Shown here piece after piece: positions 53,041 through 61,800 of a DNA stretch of 64,000 nt. The notes under the pieces are model-generated. The model saw nothing but the letters and a program-made list of their open reading frames with translations, did not search any database and was not told the DNA's origin. The stretch is from JAQBQB01 sp963757185 (GTDB lineage: Bacteria; Gemmatimonadota; Gemmatimonadetes; Gemmatimonadales; Gemmatimonadaceae). The position numbers were made by a program, and so were the translations under genes. The stretch spans positions 620,001 to 684,000 of the forward strand of contig CAVWQI010000008.1 in assembly GCA_963757185.1 (NCBI GenBank), in the 5' to 3' direction. Each line of letters starts with the position of its first letter. The stretch's first letter is position 1.

Positions 53041-53081
53041 TGATGCCTGTTTGAGGCATCAAACGATGTTATGTTTGATGC
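53041..53081. promoter_or_regulatory. Overlapping palindromic operators of the vapBC module
   Basis: Two inverted repeats share bases: TGATGCC (53041-53047) with GGCATCA (53055-53061), and GCATCAAAC (53056-53064) with GTTTGATGC (53073-53081). Both arm pairs are exact. They end 20 bp before the antitoxin ATG, where autoregulatory VapB or VapBC complexes bind. Confidence 0.7.
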
Positions 53082-53101
53082 GTCTCTTGCCGACATCGGG
53101 T

Positions 53102-53299
53102 ATGCGAACGACCGTCAACCTGGACGACGCCCTTTTGGCGGAGGCCGGCCGACTCTCGGGCATCCAGGAACGAACCGCCCTTCTCAACGAGGCTCTCCGC
53201 GCCTTGATCGCGCGTGAGAGCGCGCGCCGCCTGGCGCGGCTTGGAGGGAGCGAGCCGCGGCTCAAGCCCGTGCCGCGTCGTCGGGCGTCGGGGCCGTGA
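53102..53299 (+). CDS. vapB: VapB-family antitoxin
   Basis: A 65-residue ribbon-helix-helix antitoxin: MRTTVNLDDALLAEAGRLSG forms the DNA-binding ribbon and first helix, and LLNEALRALIARESARRLAR the second helix. The Pro/Arg-rich tail would wrap over the toxin. It overlaps vapC by 4 bp (GTGA) and is preceded by a double palindrome. It should neutralise VapC and repress the operon. Confidence 0.88.
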   Translation: MRTTVNLDDALLAEAGRLSGIQERTALLNEALRALIARESARRLARLGGSEPRLKPVPRRRASGP

Positions 53300-53661
53300 T
53301 TCTCGTCGACACGTCCGTCTGGATTGACCATCTGCGCTGGAAGGACGCGCGCTTGGCTCAACACCTCGAGCGCGGCGAAGTACTGATCCATCCGTTCGTG
53401 ATCGGAGAATTGGCCTGCGGAAGCCTACGCAACAGACGCGAGCTCCTCTCGCTCTGGGCCGATCTGCCCGTGGCCCCGACCGGAACCGACGCGGAAGCCC
53501 TCGCGTTTATCGAACGGCACAAGCTCATGGGAATGGGCCTCGGCTACATCGACATTCATTTGTTGGCGTCGATTGCCCTTTCCGGCACGGCACGGCTCTG
53601 GACACGCGATCGGCCGCTGTCGGCAACCGCGATGCGCCTCAATCTCGCGGTTGCCGAGTGA
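53296..53661 (+). CDS. vapC: VapC-family PIN-domain ribonuclease toxin
   Basis: A 121-residue PIN domain with the acidic active site in place: Asp in ILVDTSVWIDHL, Glu in VIGELACGSLRNR, Asp in GLGYIDIHLLASIAL, and the late Asp in LWTRDRPLSA. VapC toxins cut tRNA or rRNA unless held by VapB. The GTG at 53296 overlaps the antitoxin stop. The length is normal and the gene appears functional. Confidence 0.9.
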   Translation: MILVDTSVWIDHLRWKDARLAQHLERGEVLIHPFVIGELACGSLRNRRELLSLWADLPVAPTGTDAEALAFIERHKLMGMGLGYIDIHLLASIALSGTARLWTRDRPLSATAMRLNLAVAE

Positions 53662-53681
53662 ACGTGCCCGACTGAGACCAT

Positions 53682-55417
53682 CTAGGGGAACAGCGGCGGC
53701 GCTGTCCGCTTCTTCGTCGCCTGCTCGAACGCGTACGCGAGCTCGATCAGCTTCGGCTCGCTGCACGCCGTTCCCGGTGAAGCTCACGTTGAACGGCGCC
53801 GGGCTGCGGCGTCGAATCCCGGCGGGAACGCGGTCGCGCCCGTGCCCTGCGGCACCGGAACGAACCGAACGGCACGGTGACCGTCGGGTAGCCCGGCCTC
53901 GCCGCGATGCCGGCGCTGCTCACGCCGGGGAAGAGCAGCGCGTCGAGGTGATGCGCTTTCAGCGCCGCGTCGATGCCGTTCGTCGCCGCCGAGCGCGATG
54001 TCCTTGCGGCGATCCGGCTCGTAGCGGCGCGCGGTCGGCGTCGACGTCCATCTCGTCGGAGATGTCGAGCTGCGACTGGCCGTACTTGATCGCGCCCGCG
54101 CGCTGGTGCGCGATGTTCCACTCGCGCAGCTCCGTGAGCGATCTTCACCGGCGCCGCGGCGCCGAGCGATGCGAGCCAGTCGTTGAAGTCGCGCTTCATG
54201 CCGTACTTGAAGTCGACCGAGCACTCGGCGTCGCTGCCCTTTGCGTTCTCGTCAGCCGCTGCACGGATTCCAGTTGAGGAAGTTGTTCGCCGGGTTCGGT
54301 GTCGATGACGCTCGGGATGTCGGCCGGATCGACGATGACCGCGCCCTGCTGCTTCGAGCATGGCGATCGCTTCGTCCATCACCCGCGCTGCGCGGGGTTC
54401 AGTCCGCCGCGCGGCGTCGTGGCGCCGGCGGCCGTGGCTGGTCGTAGAAGAACGCGCGCGGGATGCCGATGCGCGCGCCCTTGAGGCCGTCGGGGTTGAG
54501 GAATCTCGTATAGTCGCGGCCCGCCGGCGGCGGACAGTTGCGCGTCGCGGGGTCGTTCGGGTCGGGCGCGGCGCCTTCCAGTGCGCCGAGCATGATCGCC
54601 GCGTCGGAGACGGTGCGGGCCATCGGTCCCGGCGTGTCCTGGTCGGCCGTGATCGGGATGACGCCGTAGCGGCTGACGCGGCCCGACCGTCGGCTTGATG
54701 CCGACGAGCATGTTCTGGTTCGACGGGCTGAGAATCGATCCCGACGTTTCGGTGCCGACGTTCGCCGCCCAGAAGCTCGACGTTGGTGCCGGCGCCGGAG
54801 CTCGATCCGCCGGTCGTGCAGCACGGGTCGTCCGTCGAAGAACGCGTCGCGCGGGTCGCGGCGCGGATCCCACGGGTTCATGCCGTAGCCATTGAGCCCG
54901 TTGTAGTTCCCCGGCATCGGCGCGCCGGCGACCCAGTTGGCGAGCTCGGTGAGCTGGGTCTTCGCGAGATGATCGCGCCGGCGGCCTCGAGATTCTTCGT
55001 CAGCGTCGCTTCGTATGGCGGGACGAGATCCGGCGAAGGCGAGCGCGCCGCCGGTCGTCGGCATGTCCGTCGTGTGGATGTTGTCCTTGAGCGCGACGGG
55101 GATGCCGTGCAGCGGACCGAGGATCCGCCCCTGCGCGCGCTCGCGGTCGAGCGAGTCGGCGATCGGCGAGCGCGCGCGGGTTCACCGTGATCACCGCGTG
55201 CAGCTTGTCCTCGTACGTCGCGATGCGCGCGAGATACTGCACGACGATGCTCGTGCGACGTCGTGCGGTGCTGCTCGAGCGCGGCCCGCATGTCGGCGAT
55301 GCTGGCTTCGACGACGGAGAACGATGCCGCGGACTTGGGCGCTGGACGCGGCGTCTGGGCGCCGACGGGCAAAGCGGCGGCGAAGGCGTAGAGGGCTCGA
55401 CGGATGGGCAGGGACAT
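53682..55417 (-). pseudogene. Frame-broken secreted amidase
   Basis: Amidase segments are spread over all three minus frames from an N-terminal signal peptide (ATG 55417, RRALYAFAAALPVGAQTPRP) to the C terminus SEPKLIELAYAFEQATKKRT and the stop at 53682. Intact pieces include YEDKLHAVITVNPRALADR, MPTTGGALAFAG, LTELANWVAGAPMPGNYNG, NVGTETSGSILSPSNQN (the nucleophile Ser region), YGVIPITADQDTPGPMARTV and GLKGARIGIPRAFFYDQP. The pieces join in the correct order, each join needing a one-base shift, at least eight in all. The gene was a Ser-cisSer-Lys amidase with a signal peptide. Whether it is dead or only badly sequenced cannot be told from this sequence. Confidence 0.8.
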
Positions 55418-55499
55418 TTGGGCAGGTGTTTGTTTGCCCGGAAGGTGAACTGGCCGGGGCTCGGCGTCCACCTGGGGAGTCCGCGGTGGGGTGGGGACT

Positions 55500-55613
55500 A
55501 ATTCAACGCAGATGACGCAGACTGGATAACTGCAATGACGCAGACAAGAGCGACAAACGCCAAACAAGTGTCTGCGGGATTGTAGTTCAGGTCTGCGTCG
55601 TCTGCGTTGAATT
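55500..55613. repeat. Copy C of the nested palindromic CGCAGAT repeat, overlapping the GxxExxY gene end
   Basis: The outer arms (55500-55522 and 55591-55613) pair over 23 bases with one mismatch; the inner arms (55533-55546 and 55569-55582) pair over 14 with two. Here the second unit reads CGCAGAC, not CGCAGAT, and both opposing arms changed together to keep pairing. The right outer arm lies inside the 3' end of the GxxExxY coding region (55587 onward) and encodes its last residues. Confidence 0.88.
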
Positions 55614-56012
55614 CTTGTTCGTATCAACGAGCCGGTAGACCTTGGGCTCCGGACCGAAATGCAGGAGAAGGCCCAGCTCGAGGCGGGTCGCGCGGAGATA
55701 GTTCAGCAGCTGTCGCCGGGCGAAGGGCGGCACCTTCTCGGTAGCCTTGATCTCTACAATGACGCAATCGTTGATGACCATGTCGATTCGTTGTCTGGCG
55801 ACGGCCTCCCCTTTGTAGAGCACCTCGATCGAGACTTCCCGCTCAACGCGCAGGCCGCGCATCTCGAGCTCTCGCCGGAGTGCCGCTGCGTAGACCGATT
55901 CAAGCAGTCCGTATCCGAGGTGGTGATAGACCTCAAAAAATCCGCCAATGACGGTGTGGGTCAGCTCGTGCCCGAACGGCATTCTCCCCGGTGTCATCCA
56001 CGGAAAGTGCAT
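55587..56012 (-). CDS. GxxExxY-family protein, PD-(D/E)xK nuclease-like
   Basis: About 141 residues. The family hallmark is GLLESVYAAALRRELEMRGL (G-x-x-E-x-x-Y). Downstream, QRIDMVINDCVIVEIKATEK gives the D...ExK arrangement of PD-(D/E)xK nucleases, and RRQLLNYLRATRLELGLLLH ends the fold. The C terminus NSTQTTQT is encoded by the right arm of repeat copy C. The ATG at 56012 (GGAG 5 bases upstream) is preferred; others at 55982, 55997 and 56036 are possible. Family function is not established. The association with a dispersed repeat suggests a role in its maintenance or movement. Confidence 0.85.
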   Translation of the reverse strand: MHFPWMTPGRMPFGHELTHTVIGGFFEVYHHLGYGLLESVYAAALRRELEMRGLRVEREVSIEVLYKGEAVARQRIDMVINDCVIVEIKATEKVPPFARRQLLNYLRATRLELGLLLHFGPEPKVYRLVDTNKNSTQTTQT

Positions 56013-56162
56013 GTCGCTCCGCACGAGATCCCTCATCCTTTCTTTCCCTAGCCAATGATTCGATCGCGGAGAAAAGCCCACGTGCGGTGGGGCGCGCAGT
56101 CGGCGTGCGCGGTTTCACGTGTGGTGTGCACCTCAGGTCACACGCCTTGGCGAAGATTTTTG

Positions 56163-56181
56163 ACACAGATGCCGCGGATTT
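56163..56181. repeat. Single degenerate arm of the CGCAGAT repeat
   Basis: ACACAGATGCCGCGGATTT resembles the outer arm (two CGCAGAT-like units, both with changes). A weak GATCTGCG-type match lies about 50 bp to the right. It is in the 355-bp gap between the divergent GxxExxY and lipoprotein genes; I see nothing else there beyond a short T-run near 56290. Confidence 0.35.
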
Positions 56182-56367
56182 GAGGGGGAGCGACGCCGAA
56201 GAAGGGCGCGAAAAAGGAAAATCTCTGATCTGCGCGCGAGACGCATCGTCTCCGATTCTACTTAACCGCCTCGATCAACGGTCTGAGCGTTTTTTGATGC
56301 AAAATGTCGCTCGGTACCCGCCCCTTCGATCGACTAACGTTTTTGCCGTACCACTTCCGGAGTGCGT

Positions 56368-56622
56368 ATGCGCTTCGCAATCGCTAGTACGGCGGCGTTG
56401 TTGTGTCTCGCTGCCGGATGCCGAGACGATCGGCAGAGTTCACTCGCAGTTACCGCACCGCCGCAACCGGCGCTGACGATGCGGACGCTTCCCAAGGATG
56501 CGTCCACCATCTGTGTAGCCAACGTTCGTCAGCGCGACCAGCTGTCTGCGAAGCCGCAGACGGCCGCGACGTCGCGGACGATCATCGCGCTCGGCGCGGT
56601 GATCGATGACGTCTGTAACTAG
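56368..56622 (+). CDS. Small lipoprotein of unknown function
   Basis: An 84-residue predicted lipoprotein: the signal peptide MRFAIASTAALLCLAAGCRD ends in an LAAGC lipobox. The mature part is short, Thr/Ala/Arg-rich and contains two Cys (TICVANV and VIDDVCN) that could form a disulfide. A GTG at 56362 is also possible; the ATG is 9 bases from a CCGGAG site. It precedes the large surface protein by 30 bp on the same strand and may be cotranscribed. Confidence 0.65.
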   Translation: MRFAIASTAALLCLAAGCRDDRQSSLAVTAPPQPALTMRTLPKDASTICVANVRQRDQLSAKPQTAATSRTIIALGAVIDDVCN

Positions 56623-56652
56623 AGCGTTCTCTCAACCTCACCCGAGAGAGCA

Positions 56653-59600
56653 ATGCGCAACCATCTCGCGACCGCCGCGTTCGCGGCGGGGCTGGCGCTG
56701 TCCATATCCGCGCCGGCTGCCCATGCCCAGAAAGCCCTCGTCTATTGCCCGGTCGGCGTCGACGCCACCGGATGCGACCGGATCGTGTCGGCGCTTCAGC
56801 CGAAGTTCGCCGGCGGCGTCGATCGCGGATATGACGGGTCGAATGGAACGCTGGATCTCAAGGCCATCGACCTGAATCACTATTCCGTGTTCGTCGTACC
56901 GTCACTGGCGGACGACGGGGACAAGCAGCCGTACGCGGTGCTGCGCGCTGCAGCGGCGCGACTCCATCTGGCGATCAACGGGCGGGTCGCGGTCTATTCC
57001 GGCGCGCCGGACCTGGGCAACGCGAATCGCGCGGACAAGGACGCGATCATTCAGAATCTCGCGACCTGGGCCGCGGCGGGGCACACGCGCGCAGCGAGTC
57101 TCGTCGGCATGGTGGCCTTGCTCGACCTCTCGGCGAACGCCGCCGATCGGTACACGTGGGTTCGCTCCGTTTCGCTCGCCGACGTTTCGGCCGACGCGGA
57201 GCTGCAAAGCTTTGGCGACGTGACGGCGGTGTCGAGCCGGAATGGGGAAGCACTGCTGGGCGGCGCCTCACGTCGCTTCTCGAACATGGCGTCTTATGGC
57301 CTTCATATCGGCAATCACGCCGCGGCGCGGACCGAAGTCGGCGCGCTCGGCGTGGACGGTGGATCGGAGTCGAGCGGCCAGAGCGTGCTCGTCTTGTATT
57401 CGAACGCGGATGCCGGCTCGAACGGATCAAACTCCGGACGCGCGTCGCTCGACGTCTCGGCTAACGGCGGCGGATCAAGTCCGACGCTGACGACTGACAA
57501 ACCGGACTACCTGCCGGGGGATACGGTGCTGTTCACCGGCGCCGGATGGGCGCCGCGCGACACGGTGACTATCACGGTCCACGAGGATCCGCAGTGGTCG
57601 AATCCGGATCGAACGGTGAGCGCCGTCGCGGACGCGAACGGAAATCTGAGAAGTCACGACTTCGTCGTGCAGCCGCGAGACTTCGGCGTGACGTTCACGG
57701 CAACCGCCGTGGGCAACCCGTCGGGGCTCGTCGCACAGATCACGTTCACGGATGGCACGATCGCCAGCGTCTCCGATACGAAGGTTCTCAACAGCTCCAC
57801 GGCCTCCGGAGTCTGCGGCACCACTACACCACAATCGTTCCTCGTAGGCACGGAGTACTGCGGGCAAACGACGATTGTAAGCATCTCCGGGAGCGGCGCC
57901 ACGGCCCTCACGCTGCGTTGGGTGCGCCCCAACGGATTTTTGGCCTGCGAGACCGGCGTGCCGTCCGTTGTTGCCGGCAACGTCTACGTTTCCAAGTGTA
58001 GGCCGGACTCCCCGAGTACCACGGCAGCCGATTGGTCGTTCCGCGTGCTCACGCCGTCGGGCGTTGTTCTCGCCTTAATCCCGGTCCACGTCGTCTCCAA
58101 CACGCCGCCGGTTGCGAACAACGACTCCTATAGTACGAATGAGGACGTCGCGCTCACCGTCGCGGGACCGGGAATCCTCGGGAACGACACCGACGCCGAG
58201 AACAACCCGCTGACTGTGATACTGGTGAGTGGTCCGTCTCATGGTAGCGTCGCGCTTAACGCGAACGGCTCGTTCACTTACACGCCGAACGCCAATTACA
58301 ACGGGTCGGACAGCTTCACCTACAAGGCCAACGACGGGATCGACAATTCGAACACTGCGGCGACCGTCAGCATCACCGTCAACGCCGTCAACGACGCGCC
58401 GAGCTTCACCAAGGGCGGCGACCAAACCGCCCTCGAGGATGCAGGCGCGCAGTCGGTGACGAACTGGGCGACCGCCATCAGCGCCGGCCCGGCTGACGAG
58501 GCGGGGCAGACGCTCACCTTCGTCGTGACCGGCAACTCGAATCCGGCGCTCTTCGCCGCCGGACCCGCGGTCAGCGCGAGCGGCGCGCTGACGTACACCC
58601 CCGCGCCGAACGCAAACGGCTCGGCGACGATCACGCTCAAGCTGACCGACAACGGCGGCACCGCGAACGGCGGCGTCGACGCGAGCGGCGGCGCAGACGT
58701 TCGTAATCAACGTCACCGCTGTGAACGACGCGCCGAGTTTCACGAAGGGCGCGGATCAAACGGCAAACGAGAACGCGGGCGCGCAGACGGTCGCGGGCTG
58801 GGCGACGGCGATCAGCGCCGGACCGCCGGACGAAGCCGGGCAGACGCTCACGTTCGACGTCTCGAACAACAACACCGCGCTCTTCTCGGCGCAGCCGTCG
58901 GTCGACGCGACGGGCAAGCTGACCTACACCTCCGCGCCGGACGCATTCGGGAGCGCGATCGTGACGGTGAAGGTGCACGACAACGGCGGCACCGCGAACG
59001 GCGGCGTCGACGTGAGCGCGCCACAGACGTTCACGATCACGATCAATCCGGTCAATCATCCGCCGAGCTTTACCAAGGGGGCGGATCAGGCGAAGCTCGA
59101 GGACGCCGGCGCGCAGTCGGTCGCGAATTGGGCGACCGCGATCAGCGCCGGTCCGTCGAACGAGAGCGGTCAGTCGGTCTCGTTCCAGATCGTGGCGAAC
59201 ACGAACCCGAGCCTGTTCTCCGCGGCGCCGGCGGTCTCGCCGACCGGCACCTTGACCTACTCGCCGGCCGCGGACGCGTTCGGCAGCGCGACGATAACGA
59301 TCGTGGCCAAGGACGATGGGGGCACGCTGAACGGCGGCAACGACACGAGCGCTCCGCAGCAGCTCACGATCACGATCACACCGGTCAACGATGCCCCGAC
59401 CTTCAATCTCGTCGCGCTCGAATACGGTGCCGGAAGACGCGGGAGCGCAGTCAGTGGCCAACGCGCTGACCGCTCCGAGCGCCGGGCCGGCGAACGAGAG
59501 CGGTCAGTCGCTCTCGATCAACGTGACGAACAACAACAACGCCCTGTTCAGTACGCAGCCCTCGATCGATTTGGGCACAGGTGCTTTGACATACGTGCCG

Positions 59601-61091
59601 GCGGCGAACTCGAACGGGAGCGCGACGGTGACCGTCACCGTCACGGACAACGGAGGCACGGACAACGGCGGCATCGATCATACGACGAAGACGCTGATCA
59701 TCAACGTGACGCCGGTGAACGACGCGCCGAGCTTCACGAAGGGGGCGGATCAGACGAAGCTCGGCGCCGGCGCGCAGTCGGTCCCGAGTTGGGCGACGGC
59801 GATCAGCGCCGGGCCTCCGGATGAATCCGCCCAGTCGCTCAACTTCGTGGTGACGAACAGCAACAACGCGCTCTTCTCGTCGCAGCCGGCGATCGACGCG
59901 AGTGGCACGCTCACCTATGCGTCGGCCCCGAGCGCCAACGGCATGGCGACCGTGACGGTGAAACTCCACGACAATGGAGGCACGACCAACGGCGGCGTCG
60001 ACACGAGCCCCGAGCAGACGTTCACGATCACGATCACTGCGGTGAACCATGCGCCGACGTTCACCTTGATCGCCAACAACACCGCGCCCGAGGATGCCGG
60101 CCCGCAAGCGGTCACCGGCGCGTTGACGAGCGCGAGCGCGGGGCCGAACGAAAGCGGCCAAAAGCTCACGCTCACCGTTACGAACGACCATAACGCGTTG
60201 TTCAGCGTTCAGCCGTCCATCGATCTCAATACCGGTACGCTGACGTACACGTCGGCGCCGAACGCCAACGGCAGCGCGACCGTTACCGTGAAGCTGCAGG
60301 ACGACGGCGGCACGGCGAACGGCGGCGTCGACCAAGCGACCAAGACGCTCACCATCACCGTGACCCCGGTGGACGATGCGCCAGTCATCACCGGCGTCTA
60401 CGGACCGTCTCAACCCATTGGTTTGGGCGGGTCGGTGTACGTCACGGGCAAGTTCACGGACGTCGACCTCGGCGACACGCCGCCGGATTCTCACAGCGGC
60501 ACGATCGACTGGGGCGACGGAAGCACGAGCGCTGTCACTATCGCGTCGGGGTCGGGCACCTCGCGCAACTTCAGCGGAACGCATACGTACGCGGCGGCGG
60601 GCGTTTACGTGGTCGTCGCGCACATCAAGGACGCGGGCGGCCTGAGCGCCGACGAGAGCTACAAGTACGTCGTCGTCACCGACGCGAACGGAGGCTTCGT
60701 GACGGGCGGCGGCTGGATCACGACGCCGAGCGGTAAGGCCGCGTTCGGCTTGGTCTCGAGGTACAACAAGGGCCAGTCGACGCCGGACGGCAATACCGAG
60801 TTCCAGGCGCCTGGCATGAATTTCAAATCGACGTCATGCGACTGGCTCGTGATCGCCGGCCCGAAGGCGCAGTACAAGGGCTCCGGGACGATCAACGGCA
60901 GCGGCATTTACGGGTTCATGCTCACGGCGATCGACGGCTCGATGAAGCCGAAAGGCGGTGCCGACATGTTCCGGATCAAGATCTGGGACAAGTCGACGGG
61001 CTCGGTCATCTATGACAACCAGCCCGGCGCACCGGACACCGCGGACCCGACGACGGCCGTTGGAGGCGGAAGCATCCGCATACACAACTAG
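56653..61091 (+). CDS. Large secreted surface protein with cadherin/Ig-like repeats and PKD domain, two frameshifts
   Basis: About 1480 codons. A signal peptide (to PAAHAQ) leads into a unique region of about 270 residues, then a beta domain (LTTDKPDYLPGDTVLFTGAG). Next is a VCBS/Big_17-type module (NEDVALTVAGPGILGNDTDA, GSVALNANGSFTYTPNANYN) and about six repeats of roughly 110 residues sharing NDAPSFTKGADQT and ALFSxQPxxD...LTYTxAPNA. A PKD-like domain (GTIDWGDGSTSAVTIASGSG, HTYAAAGVYVVVAHI) and a C-terminal beta domain end it. Frame changes occur near 58690 (frame 1 to 2) and 59412 (frame 2 to 3), each within a repeat. Adhesion or matrix roles are usual for this architecture. Confidence 0.82.
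58390..60375. repeat. Tandem array of about six cadherin-like coding modules
   Basis: Modules of about 330 bp begin near 58390, 58727, 59057, 59391, 59726 and 60046. Each encodes DAPSFTKGADQT-like starts, EDAGAQSVxxWATAISAGP, and DNGGTxNGGVD ends. DNA identity is high enough for the arms to be visible by eye (for example, repeated CAACGGCGGCGTCGAC). Such arrays can expand or contract by recombination and can also cause assembly errors. Confidence 0.8.
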
Positions 61092-61654
61092 GCCCCGTAT
61101 CGCGTCGTCGAGAACACGGCTCGCCGACCGCGATACGAAATGATGTATACCTGGTTGTAGACCTTGCCCTTCCACTTCGGCGGCTCGGGGCTCACGCCGA
61201 GTGCGGCGGCGAGTTGCGGCAGGTACTCGTGGTTCCAACAGATCACGACTGTTTTGCCCGCGAGCGTGGCGTCGGACAGGATGCGTTTCGCCAGCTTGTC
61301 GTAGTCCTTCCCGTGGTAGGGCGTCTGCACCTGGCCGTGGAGCACCTTGGCGAGGGGCGCCACGGTCTCCTGCGTGCGCTGGCCGTTGCCGTCATTCGTG
61401 GTCTCGGTGGCGAAGATGGCTACCGGAGCGCCGAGGGCAATCATGGCCGGATCGTGGGTCATGAATTCGACGAACTGGTCGGCCCGAGCTCGCCCCTGAT
61501 CCGACAGGTGTGGGTTGTTCGGGTCGTTCGGCTCCTCGCCGTGGCGGATGAGGATGATGTGGGCCGGAGGGGCCGGCGGCTGGGCGGCCGGCCGCGGTGG
61601 CGACGCAAGCGCCACGGCCGCGGCGCAAAGCGCGAAGGTGTTTCTCATTGCCAT
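61088..61654 (-). CDS. Secreted histidine phosphatase (SixA-like)
   Basis: A 188-residue exported protein of the histidine-phosphatase superfamily: after a signal peptide (NTFALCAAAVALASPPRPAA) comes the RHG motif in HIILIRHGEEPNDPNNPHLS, a long insertion with IFATETTNDGNGQRTQETVA, and the second catalytic His in VVICWNHEYLPQLAAALG. Phosphate-ester substrates outside the cytoplasm are expected. The starts at 61654 and 61648 are equivalent; an AGGAGG lies 14 bases upstream of the first. Its stop shares bases with the surface protein's stop on the other strand. Confidence 0.8.
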   Translation of the reverse strand: MAMRNTFALCAAAVALASPPRPAAQPPAPPAHIILIRHGEEPNDPNNPHLSDQGRARADQFVEFMTHDPAMIALGAPVAIFATETTNDGNGQRTQETVAPLAKVLHGQVQTPYHGKDYDKLAKRILSDATLAGKTVVICWNHEYLPQLAAALGVSPEPPKWKGKVYNQVYIISYRGRRAVFSTTRYGA

Positions 61655-61800
61655 CAGTGCGGGCGTCCTCCTACCGCATTCCAAGCCAGTGCAAGTGCCG
61701 TACGCAGCGGTCAAAAGGGGGCTCGGCCTTGAAACTAGCCGTGCAGCCCCTAGCTTCGCGGAGTCAGTCCCTCCTCGCCCGTCCTCCTCACCAAGGCGCA

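Noticed and set aside
55587..56012. Homing endonuclease or transposase
   Set aside because: No LAGLIDADG, HNH, GIY-YIG, DDE or HUH motif; only the GxxExxY and D...ExK patterns are visible.
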